Of a stretch of 64,000 nucleotides of DNA, positions 46,008 through 56,369 are shown one piece after another. This DNA is from Arcuatula senhousia (taxonomy: Eukaryota > Mollusca > Bivalvia > Mytilida > Mytilidae), in contig OZ020306.1 of assembly GCA_963971305.1 (NCBI GenBank), positions 72,513,022-72,577,021 of the forward strand. Reading direction: 5' to 3'. Positions within the stretch are counted from its first letter, which is position 1. Every line of letters begins with the position of its first letter. The translations under genes were made by a program, and so were the position numbers. The notes beneath the pieces were generated by a model, which saw nothing but the letters and a program-made list of their open reading frames with translations, searched no databases and was not told where the DNA came from.

Positions 46008-47262
46008 ATTATTTTCTATATAGGACTTTTTTAAAATGCATTTTGCATCGTCCGAAAATTATGAAACTTCGATCTCTTTATATTTCTTCAAGGAAATATT
46101 AATAATCAATTAGAAAACTGCGAGTCGCAGCTTACAATGGAAAGCTTACATAGAAGTGCCCCGGTCCCGCAAGCATGAGTTAAATCAAATTATTAATTAG
46201 AAGATGCATATGTATGTACATGATATAGGAATGATTTAAAAATATTTTGAAAATCCACCAAGGCAATAAAGACCGAGAGTTTGACGAACGGGAGGAAGAG
46301 CGGATCGAGTCGACGGACAGAACTTATGGCAATATTGCTAGCAAACGGAGCTTAAACATTAGGTTGGACAAAAAGTATATCTGATGAGACTTTTCAGTAA
46401 AAGTTACCTGAAGTGGTAACTCTGATTTTCCCATAGAGCAACTGGGGTGTGTGACACAGGAAAATAGTTCAATATCATCAGAACATAATACAGAAAGCCT
46501 TCCTGGCCAGTAATAATAACTTACTAATTAACAATCCTTAGGTGTAACTTAACAATAGTAATTTTAAAACGTGACAAACCAAATAATGAAATTATTAATG
46601 CTCACTCAAGTTGATTGCTAAAGACCTGTCGGACTCCTACATCCTCTTAGGATCTGAGCCGATATGATTATTTTCAGGAAGCAACATAAAAATCAATTGA
46701 AATTTGACCGGCAGATTTGTCAAACGGTTTGCTCTTAGCGATTTTCAGACACCTCAGACTCCTACTACCCTTTTGGTGGGGAAGAGGTCCCATGATTGGA
46801 CACCTAAACCCATAAACATATAGTTTTATGGGAATATCTCAATAAATGTGTCCCTTATCACAGAGAAGAACGAGAGATGAAGAATATACAATTTATGAAA
46901 TAGATAATTTAAAATATAATAAAATATGAAACAAAGGATATGGAATTGTCAAAATATAATATAGAATATTGAGAATAAAAAATAAAGAATGTAAAATAAG
47001 CAGAGGCACCAAAGGGGCATTCGAGTGTCAAACGTCCGAAAAGGCACCGACAAAACCGGTAAACATGAACAAGAACAGCACAAGGAAACACAAAACATAA
47101 AAACAACCGAACAGAAATCAACAACGCGAACTCAAGTCGTAACAAGAGTGAACTCGGGTGCTCCGGAAGAGTAAGCGGTTCCTGCCTTCTATAGCACACC
47201 CGCCGCGCTGCCAATTTCCAATTCAGTGTGTCAAATCCGGTAAAGGAAGACAAAACAAAACC

Positions 47263-48037
47263 CTATGACAAACCGACATCTGCACTCATCTGAGAGATAG
47301 AAATCCCATATTTATCTATGAGTACATGGTGTCTACCGTAAAATTTCTTGAGTGAAGACAGCAACCGAGGAGCAACATAACCCTGTGTTAGCAATTTCTG
47401 TGTCAAACGTGACGCTCTGCCAAGGAAATCGATGTAACTCCCACAAGCTCTGGAGTGACGAATCAATTGTGATACGTAAACTCCATAAGCTGGAGCGGAT
47501 GGAATGTTGCTACACACGAAGGGAAAGTTGACGATTGGAAAGTTGAAGTCATCACGTTTGTCATAGAGCTTTGTTGATAGTTTTCCTTGAGAGTCTATTT
47601 CGAGATGTAGATCTAAATATGAAGCAGACTTCCTAGAATCCGTTGTGTCCTTTATCTCAAGTTCCGGGGGATATATGAGATGGAGAAAGTCACCAAATCG
47701 AGAATTGTTCAGTGAAAGGACATCATCAATATAACGGAACGTGAGGTTAAAAGAGAGAGCTAGTCTATGATCTTTTTTGTCTAGAAGAGATTGTAAGAAG
47801 TCTGCTTCATATGAATGAAGAAACAAATCAGCAAGCAAAGGTGCACAATTGGTGCCCATTGGAATCCCTATTGTTTGCTGAAAAACACGTCCACCAAACT
47901 GAACAAATATGTTGTCTATAAGAAAGTTGAGCATGTCGATTATTTGATCTTCTGTAAATTTGTTCTTACTTTTAGACTCATTGATGGCGAAGTAAGTCTT
48001 ATTATAATCGACTACCAGATATTTGTACCTGCGTTTT
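47263..48037 (-). pseudogene. Naiad RT C-terminal half, copy 2
   Basis: Identical in content to 41403-42177: motif B (GIPMGTNCAP), motif C (YIDD, both catalytic aspartates kept), LDLHLEID and the thumb region to the natural stop at 47263. The frame is entered at about 48037 if the extra base near 48045-48057 is skipped. The catalytic residues of motifs A, B and C are all present across the two frames. Confidence 0.88.
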
Positions 48038-50257
48038 CCATTCTTTTTGAAAAAAGCTGCGTTTAATCAGCTGTGTCAATCGTGACTTGAGTTGTTCATG
48101 TGGAATAGAAGTGTAAAGTGTGGAGAAATCGAAAGTCTTGATGCTGTTGCAAGATGAAACTGATTTAGAGTTAAGAATCTCCATCAGTTCTTTCGAATTC
48201 TTCAGGATCCACATTTGATCGACACCATTTCTAGAGTAACAACAATCGTAATATTTCTGGAGGCCGGATTTTATTGCCGTCAGTATTGAGGTCAACAGGA
48301 CTGAAAGAGATTTAGTGGTACATTTCGATGACCCTGAAATGAAGCGCTGTTTGTATGGATTTTTATGTAATTTAGGAATCCAATACAGGGATGGAATGTC
48401 ATCATTGTCAGCACCAACAGAGAGCCCGAAGGAGGAAATGACAGATTTATGATTGTCAATAATTTCCTCCTTAGACAATGTTGTAGCTGTGTACGTGCTG
48501 CTATTGTTGGTACAACTAACCCCTAATTCAACTGTCAAGCACTCAATATAGTGTTTCTTGCACACAAAAATGATGTTATTTGGTGCTTTGTCTGCAGGTA
48601 CAACAACATATTTGTCGTGTAAGGTGGACAGTGTTTTTGCAACATCAGCGTTGTTAAATATGGATGTTGCTTGAGTGCTCATTGAGCTCTTCAAAGAATT
48701 AATTCGTTTCAAAATCAATAACCTCACAGCTTTAACCCACTTTGACAAAACGTCCGTTTCTTTCTCCTGTTCTTTCTTGGCCCATTTTCTGGCATAGTCT
48801 TCAACTGAATCCATAATTGTTTTAAAATTATGGTTCCAGTTGATACGTCTAGGCTCACGGTATTTTGGTCCTTTAGCCAAAACATCGCGAAGTAAATCAT
48901 TTTCCACGATGTTTAGGTCACCAGTTATAACGTGGCCAGAGGGACTATAATTGAATGGGGACTTTTCACAAGAACAGTCTGGAGGTTTTGCTTTGAGGTC
49001 ATTGATTTGGAAATCCCGCAACACTTGTTTGTAGTTGAAGACCTTGGGTGCAATAGTGGAAGTATAGGTATAAGAGATGATTGGAATACTTTTATCTTTG
49101 AAATAAGGAGGAATATGTGCCGTAACAGATTTATGATGTAGAATATTTCCTAAATTTATGGCATCTAAACCTTTGTTTAAAAAGGGTAGTGAGAGAAAAT
49201 AACGGTTGTCTTTGCTGTTTTCGTGTGGAACTCCAACAGGTTTGAATAAGCGGTAACCGATATCAAGCACAATAGCGGTTAGTCGGTAAAGGTTTGAATT
49301 TGGGTCAGTGACTGTATTTTCAAGACATTCTTTATATAAGGTATTAAGTTTTGAAAGGGGTATAGAATACAACTTGGTGCGAATGTGATGAATCCCTAGT
49401 GGTTTTTGGACATACGGTAGCAATCCGGTAATGGTAACATCGCAAAGCTTTGGTGCATTGTATTTACGATGACCACGACTGCGTTTCCGTCTTTCTGTTA
49501 TTTCAAAGAGATTCATCACATTCACATCATTGCATCTAGGGCTAGACAAATTACCTATACTTCCAATATTATCGTTGCACCCATAAAGTAGTGCGGTCCC
49601 CAGTCGTCTAATCCAGAACTCTTCTCTCTCCCTACGAAAAGGTGTACTCAATGTGGGATTGTTTGTAGAATGGTAAATTTTTTCTAGAATGCGAACTTTA
49701 AGGGACAAAATGGAATGGTCTGGTTGGTTAAAATGTTGGTAGACAAAAGGAAAACTGTCGTTGTTGACACCCGACCTGTGACCACACATACGAGCATTTA
49801 GTCTCCCTTTTGTCTCACCAACATAAATCAATCCACAAAGCGTGCATTCTAGTCCGTAATTTAGGTTGGAAGATGTGCAATTTAAATCATCCCAACTGTA
49901 AATGTTATATGATCGATTGGTTAAATTGCTCTTAATTTGAGTGTCAGTGATCAAGATATTACAGGTTTTACAATTTTTAATTCCACATTTACTGACCGTG
50001 CAATAGGATTTAACATTTTCAAAATCTAAGACGTCTTCCAAAAGTACAGAGCATGGTTTGATGTTATTTTTCGAATCTAAGTTTTTATATTGGAGTTCTG
50101 GATTTTCAGACTGGGTATATGAAATCTTTGACGAAACTGGGGTATTTTGGACACCTATATTACGAAACGACGCCGTGTCCGTAGTGTCGTTAAGTCCAGG
50201 CCTTTTTATACTGGGCGACGCCTGAGCCAGTATCCTTTTCTGGTTTCTCAAAATCAT
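48002..50257 (-). CDS. Naiad GIY-YIG endonuclease, CxC linker and RT N-terminal half (751 aa)
   Basis: One open frame from the ATG at 50257. Residues 86-100 hold a Cys cluster (CTVSKCGIKNCKTC). Residues 133-182 hold the GIY-YIG core with CCHH ligands (ECTLCGLIYVGETKGRLNAR, CGHR, QHFNQPDH), and residues 209-220 the helix with the likely catalytic Glu (REREEFWIRRLG). A linker of about 200 residues follows. CSC at 428-430 is the CxC signature of the Naiad/Chlamys clade. RT blocks are YVVVPADKAPN (550-560), IPKLHKNPYKQRF (627-639) and motif A FDFSTLYTSIPH (709-720), with room for an insertion-in-fingers domain between 650 and 705. It runs out of frame after RSFF at residue 736. All Cys positions are Cys codons, so this is not one of the selenoprotein-type Naiads reported from clams. 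Confidence 0.88.
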   Translation of the reverse strand: MILRNQKRILAQASPSIKRPGLNDTTDTASFRNIGVQNTPVSSKISYTQSENPELQYKNLDSKNNIKPCSVLLEDVLDFENVKSYCTVSKCGIKNCKTCNILITDTQIKSNLTNRSYNIYSWDDLNCTSSNLNYGLECTLCGLIYVGETKGRLNARMCGHRSGVNNDSFPFVYQHFNQPDHSILSLKVRILEKIYHSTNNPTLSTPFRREREEFWIRRLGTALLYGCNDNIGSIGNLSSPRCNDVNVMNLFEITERRKRSRGHRKYNAPKLCDVTITGLLPYVQKPLGIHHIRTKLYSIPLSKLNTLYKECLENTVTDPNSNLYRLTAIVLDIGYRLFKPVGVPHENSKDNRYFLSLPFLNKGLDAINLGNILHHKSVTAHIPPYFKDKSIPIISYTYTSTIAPKVFNYKQVLRDFQINDLKAKPPDCSCEKSPFNYSPSGHVITGDLNIVENDLLRDVLAKGPKYREPRRINWNHNFKTIMDSVEDYARKWAKKEQEKETDVLSKWVKAVRLLILKRINSLKSSMSTQATSIFNNADVAKTLSTLHDKYVVVPADKAPNNIIFVCKKHYIECLTVELGVSCTNNSSTYTATTLSKEEIIDNHKSVISSFGLSVGADNDDIPSLYWIPKLHKNPYKQRFISGSSKCTTKSLSVLLTSILTAIKSGLQKYYDCCYSRNGVDQMWILKNSKELMEILNSKSVSSCNSIKTFDFSTLYTSIPHEQLKSRLTQLIKRSFFQKEWKTQVQISGSRL

Positions 50258-50276
50258 GCTAAATATAAATTAAGCT

Positions 50277-50334
50277 ACTGGGCTGGTGATGTCCTCGGGG
50301 ACAGATTGTCCACCAGCAGAGACATCGACCCAGT
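50277..50334 (-). promoter_or_regulatory. Structured RNA candidate in the Naiad 5' leader
   Basis: On the coding (minus) strand, between the 5' pseudo-LTR and the ATG, 58 bases contain four nested or crossing complementarities: ACTGGG with CCCAGT (outer stem), CTGGT with ACCAG, GGACA with TGTCC (small hairpin), and GATGTC with GACATC, which crosses CTGGT/ACCAG and would form a pseudoknot. The ATG follows 20 bases downstream. Penelope elements are known for hammerhead ribozymes in this region, but the hammerhead core (CTGATGA ... GAAA) is absent. Confidence 0.55.
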
Positions 50335-51446
50335 GACATGAAATAAGCAGAGGCACCAAAGGGGCATTCGAGTGTCAAAAGTCCGAAAAGGCAACGACAA
50401 AACCGGTAAACATGAACAAGAACAGCACAAGGAAACACAAAACATAAAACTAACCCTAAAATAAATGAAACCGAAAAAAAAATTAAAAAACATATAATTT
50501 TTACTGGTGGCGGAGATTACATTCCATACAGTGCGAGTTGGTTAACGTCTTTAACGTTTATAAAATAAAACTACATACATGTACATCTTAATTTACCTGT
50601 TTGAAGATCTGAAACATGACCTTTCACATCTTTCATATCTGGAATAAAAGAGAGATGACTTTCAAAATAAAGAAAATGTTCATGAAAATAAAACAAAGAA
50701 TTGATATCCTAGATGCTTCAATGTTTCAAATGTGATAGAGAACAATCGTGAATAACAAATTATCGCATGTTTTGTACAAATAATAGCATTTCTTTATATC
50801 AGATCAAAGATTGGTCACTCTTCATGTTAAAGAATTTCAGTCTGATTTCGGAACCCTCCTAGACATTACCATTTAATACTGGAGAAATGTTTTGCTCACT
50901 GATAAGTTTCTGATTATATACACCTTAAAAAACCAACCTTGGAAAAATTCTTGAAATAATTCATACAACAATATCTTTTTTAAAGCAAAAACGTCACAAT
51001 ATTAAAGTTATGTAAAATCTAGAATTTTCTGAATTCCCGACGAAGTTTTGAAGCCATATACATTTGTATGTTGGAAACGAGCACACCAAGGTGTATATCA
51101 TATCGGATCCTTAACGCTTTTTTGACGCTATTCGATTCCTTTACAACTGGAGTCCGGATACTTTACAATCAAAATAGGAAAAGTGCATACGTGGTGGATT
51201 TATGAATTGAAAAAAATCCATATCCAAAGAAAATAGACCTTCAGTTGTTTTAATGACGGAACATTGCGATCAGTAAAGTAAGTGTTCCATTTTTAACCTC
51301 GTTTGATCTTTAAATTAAACTCTACAACATGAGTTTACATGAAAGACCAAGTATTAAAACGTGAATAATAGACGATATTGAGATGTGGAATAAGTGTACG
51401 CGACACAACAAACATAAACAGACAGCAATTCAAAAAAATCACAACG

Positions 51447-53916
51447 GAAAACGATTATTTTCGATTCGGAAAAAATATATATCGCCAAGTCATTGGTATC
51501 CCTATGGGAACTAAATGTGTTCCAAGAGAGAGAGAGAGGGAGTCCAACTGTGGGTCAATGATTTTTTCATCCCTGAGGTGGATCGAATCACGAACCATGG
51601 TGTTAGAAACCCAACTCGTTAAGAACTTTCCTATTGAAATTCCCTTAATTGCATAACATTGAAGGCTGCTGGTGGTTGTCCATTGTGGTTTTTCTAAATT
51701 GCCGTTTAATTGTGGGTTGGGTGTTAGAAACCCAACTCGTTAACAAATTTCCTATTGAAATTCCCTTAATTGCATAACATTGAAGGCTGCTGGTGGTTGT
51801 ACATTTTGTTTTTTTTCTAAATTGCCGTTTAATTGTGGGTTGTGTCGCGTACACTTATTCCACATCTCATTATTTTCTATATAGGACTTTTTTAAAATGC
51901 ATTTTGCATCGTCCGAAAATTATGAAACTTCGATCTCTTTATATTTCTTCAAGGAAATATTAATAATCAATTAGAAAACTGCGAGTCGCAGCTTACAATG
52001 GAAAGCTTACATAGAAGTGCCCCGGTCCCACAAGAATGAGTTAAATCAAATTATTAATTAGAAGATGCATATGTATGTACATGATATAGGAATGATTTAA
52101 AAATATTTTGAAAATCCACCAAGGCAATAAAGACCGAGAGTTTGACGAACGGGAGGAAGAGCGGATCGAGTCGACGGACAGAACTTATGGCAATATTGCT
52201 AGCAAACGGAGCTTAAACATTAGGTTGGACAAAAAGTATATCTGATGAGACTTTTCAGTAAAAGTTACCTGAAGTGGTAACTCTGATTTTCCCATAGAGC
52301 AACTGGGGTGTGTGACACAGGAAAATAGTTCAATATCATCAGAACATAATACAGAAAGCCTTCCTGACCAGTAATAATAACTTACTAATTAACAATCCTT
52401 AGGTGTAACTTAACAATAGTAATTTTAAAACGTGACAAACCAAATAATGAAATTATTAATGCTCACTCAAGTTGATTGCTAAAGACCTGTCGGACTCCTA
52501 CATCCTCTTAGGATCTGAGCCGATATGATTATTTTCAGGAAGCAACATAAAAATCAATTGAAATTTGACCGTCAATTGTCAAACGGTTTGCTCTTAGCGA
52601 TTTTCAGACACCTCAGACTCCTACTGCCCTTTTGGTGGGGAAGAGGTCCCATGATTGGGCACCTAAACCCATAAACATATAGTTTTATGGGAATATCTCA
52701 ATAAATGTGTCCCTTATCACAGAGAAGAACGAGAGATGAAGAATATACAATTTATGAAATAGATAATTTAAAATATAATAAAATATGAAACAAAGGATAT
52801 GGAATTGTCAAAATATAATATAGAATATTGAGAATAAAAAATAAAGAATGTAAAATAAATGAAACCGAAAAAAAAATTAAAAAACATATAATTTTTACTG
52901 GTGGCGGAGATTACATGCCATACAGTGCGAGTTGGTTAACGTCTTTAACGTTTATAAAATAAAACTACATACATGTACATCTTAATTTACCTGTTTGAAG
53001 GTCTGAAACATGACCTTTCACATCTTTCATATCTGGAATAAAAGAGAGATGACTTTCAAAATAAAGAAAATGTTCATGAAAATAAAACAAAGAATTGATA
53101 TCCTAGATGCTTCAATGGATTCGTTTTTGTCATTTTCTCTGGACTATGAGATTGATCATTCAAGTTCGGTAGTTTTGTTATTACCTTCATCAAATGTGAT
53201 AGAGAACAATCGTGAATAACAAATTATCGCATGTTTTGTACAAATAATAGCATTTCTTTATATCAGATCAAAGATTGGTCACTCTTCATGTTAAAGAATT
53301 TCAGTCTGATTTCGGAACCCTCCTAGACATTACCATTTAATACTGGAGAAATGTTTTGCTCACTGATAAGTTTCTGATTATATACACCTTAAAAAACCAA
53401 CCTTGGAAAAATTCTTGAAATAATTCATACAACAATATCTTTTTTTAAGCAAAAACGTCACAATATTAAAGTTATGTAAAATCTCGAATTTTCTGAATTC
53501 CCGACGAAGTTTTGAAGCCATATACATTTGTATGTTGGAAACGAGCACACCAAGGTGTATATCATATCGGATCCTTAACGCTTTTTTGACGCTATTCGAT
53601 TCCTTTACAACTGGAGTCCGGATACTTTACAATCAAAATAGGAAAAGTGCATACGTGGTGGATTTATGAATTGAAAAAAAATCCATATCCAAAGAAAATA
53701 GACCTTCAGTTGTTTTAATGACGGAACATTGCGATCAGTAAAGTAAGTGTTCCATTTTTAACCTCGTTTCGTTTGATCTTTAAATTAAACTCTACAACAT
53801 GAGTTTACATGAAAGACCAAGTATTAAAACGTGAATAATAGACGATATTGAGATGTGGAATAAGTGTACGCGACACAACAAACATAAACAGACAGCAATT
53901 CAAAAAAATCACAACG
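51447..53916 (+). repeat. Macrosatellite unit 3 (no Naiad)
   Basis: 2,470 bp. Shows the empty Naiad target near 52851. Private change: GACCGTCAATTGTC near 52568, where other units have GACCGGCAGATTTGTC. Confidence 0.88.
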
Positions 53917-56369
53917 GAAAACGATTATTTTCGATTCGGAAAAAATATATATCGCCAAGTCATTGGTATCCCTATGGGAACTAAATGTGTTCCAAGAGAG
54001 AGAGAGAGGGAGTCCAACTGTGGGTCAATGATTTTTTCATCCCTGAGGTGGATCGAATCACGAACCATGGTGTTAGAAACCCAACTCGTTAACAACTTTC
54101 CTATTGAAATTCCCTTAATTGCATAACATTGAAGGCTGCTGGTGGTTGTCCATTGTGGTTTTTCTAAATTGCCGTTTAATTGTGGGTTGGGTGTTAGAAA
54201 CCCAACTCGTTAACAAATTTCCAATTGAAATTCCCTTAATTGCATAACATTGAAGGCTGCTGGTGGTTGTCCATTGTGTTTTTTTCTAAATTGCCGTTTA
54301 ATTGTGGGTTGTGTCGCGTACACTTATTCCACATCTCATTATTTTCTATATAGGACTTTTTTAAAATGCATTTTGCATCGTCCGAAAATTATGAAACTTC
54401 GATCTCTTTATATTTCTTCAAGGAAATATTAATAATCAATTAGAAAACTGCGAGTCGCAGCTTACAATGGAAAGCTTACATAGAAGTTCCCCGGTTCCGC
54501 AAGAATGAGTTAAATCAAATTATTAATTAGAAGATGCATATGTATGTACATGATATAGGAATGATTTAAAAATATTTTGAAAATCCACCAAGGCAATAAA
54601 GACCGAGAGTTTGACGAACGGGAGGAAGAGCGGATCGAGTCGACGGACAGAACTTATGGCAATATTGCTAGCAAACGGAGCTTAAACATTAGGTTGGACA
54701 AAAAGTATATCTGATGAGACTTTTCAGTAAAAGTTACCTGAAGTGGTAACTCTGATTTTCCCATAGAGCAACTGGGGTGTGTGACACAGGAAAATAGTTC
54801 AATATCATCAGAACATAATACAGAAAGCCTTCCTGGCCAGTAATAATAACTTACTAATTAACAATCCTTAGGTGTAACTTAACAATAGTAATTTTAAAAC
54901 GTGACAAACCAAATAATGAAATTATTAATGCTCACTCAAGTTGATTGCTAAAGACCTGTCGGACTCCTACATCCTCTTAGGATCTGAGCCGATATGATTA
55001 TTTTCAGGAAGCAACATAAAAATCAATTGAAATTTGACCGGCAGATTTGTCAAACGGTTTGCTCTTAGCGATTTTCAGACACCTCAGACTCCTACTGCCC
55101 TTTTGGTGGGGAAGAGGTCCCATGATTGGGCACCTAAACCCATAAACATATAGTTTTATGGGAATATCTCAATAAATGTGTCCCTTATCACAGAGAAGAA
55201 CGAGAGATGAAGAATATACAATTTATGAAATAGATAATTTAAAATATAATAAAATATGAAACAAAGGATATGGAATTGTCAAAATATAATATAGAATATT
55301 GAGAATAAAAAATAAAAAATGTAAAATAAATGAAACCGAAAAAAAAATTAAAAAACATATAATTTTTACTGGTGGCGGAGATTACATTCCATACAGTGCG
55401 AGTTGGTTAACGTCTTTAACGTTTATAAAATAAAACTACATACATGTACATCTTAATTTACCTGTTTGAAGATCTGAAACATGACCTTTCACATCTTTCA
55501 TATCTGGAATAAAAGAGAGATGACTTTCAAAATAAAGAAAATGTTCATGAAAATAAAACAAAGAATTGATATCCTGGATTCGTTTTTGTCATTTTCTCTG
55601 GACTATGAGATTAATCATTCAAGTTCGGTAGTTTTGTTATTACCTTTATCAAATGTGATAGAGAACAATCGTGAATAACAAATTATTGCATGTTTTGTAC
55701 AAATAATAGCATTTCTTTATATCAGATCAAAGATTGGTCACTCTTCATGTTAAAGAATTTCAGTCTGATTTCGGAACCCTCCTAGACATTACCATTTAAT
55801 ACTGGAGAAATGTTTTGCTCACTGATAAGTTTCTGATTATATACACCTTAAAAACCAACCTTGGAAAAATTCTTGAAATAATTCATACAACAATATCTTT
55901 TTTAAAGCAAAAACGTCACAATATTAAAGTTATGTAAAATCTAGAATTTTCTGAATTCCCGACGAAGTTTTGAAGCCATATACATTTGTATGTTGGAAAC
56001 GAGCACACCAAGGTGTATATCATATCGGATCCTTAACGCTTTTTTGACGCTATTCGATTCCTTTACAACTGGAGTCCGGATACTTTACAATCAAAATAGG
56101 AAAAGTGCATACGTGGTGGATTTATGAATTGAAAAAAATCCATATCCAAAGAAAATAGACCTTCAGTTGTTTTAATGACGGAACATTGCGATCAGTAAAA
56201 GTAAGTGTTCCATTTTTAACCTCGTTTGATCTTTAAATTAAACTCTACAACATGAGTTTACATGAAAGACCAAGTATTAAAACGTGAATAATAGACGATA
56301 TTGAGATGTGGAATAAGTGTACGCGACACAACAAACATAAACAGACAGCAATTCAAAAAAATCACAACG
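53917..56369 (+). repeat. Macrosatellite unit 4
   Basis: 2,453 bp. Lacks 12 bases (AGATGCTTCAAT) near 55576 and reads CCCGGTTCCGC near 54490. Confidence 0.88.

Larger units (their letters stand above)
47000..50456 (-). mobile_element. Naiad-type Penelope-like retroelement, copy 2 (3,457 bp), best preserved
   Basis: TAAAATAA flanks it at 46992-46999 and 50457-50464, and pseudo-LTRs lie at about 47000-47103 and 50347-50450. It holds a 751-codon frame plus the RT C-terminal frame; only one frameshift separates it from an uninterrupted protein. Known from the family: insertion by target-primed reverse transcription from a nick made by the GIY-YIG domain. Because the insertion, its target and its flanks are the same as in copy 1, this is the same insertion event duplicated with its host unit. 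Confidence 0.9.
45589..51446 (+). repeat. Macrosatellite unit 2 (Naiad-bearing)
   Basis: As unit 1 but with the 120-bp internal duplication, and its second Naiad has the longest open frame. It shares the Naiad and the ~67-bp deletion (near 50719) with unit 1, so units 1 and 2 descend from one Naiad-bearing unit. Confidence 0.9.

Noticed and set aside
48002..50257. Selenoprotein-type Naiad
   Set aside because: The Cys-rich region uses Cys codons throughout and there is no in-frame TGA in the frame before the frameshift.
50277..50334. Hammerhead or HDV ribozyme
   Set aside because: No CTGATGA...GAAA core for a hammerhead, and no P4 or following junction for an HDV-like fold. Kept only as an unnamed structured RNA candidate.
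53010..53219. 69-codon frame (MTFHIFHIWNKREM...) repeated in each unit
   Set aside because: No domain; units 1 and 2 carry a ~67-bp deletion through it and unit 4 a 12-base one, without any sign of constraint.
53848..54126. Conserved 92-codon open frame repeated in every satellite unit as a small gene
   Set aside because: It starts in the inverted-repeat arm, runs through a truncated RT motif B and ends in a GA microsatellite-shifted frame. Its apparent conservation is due to recent unit amplification.
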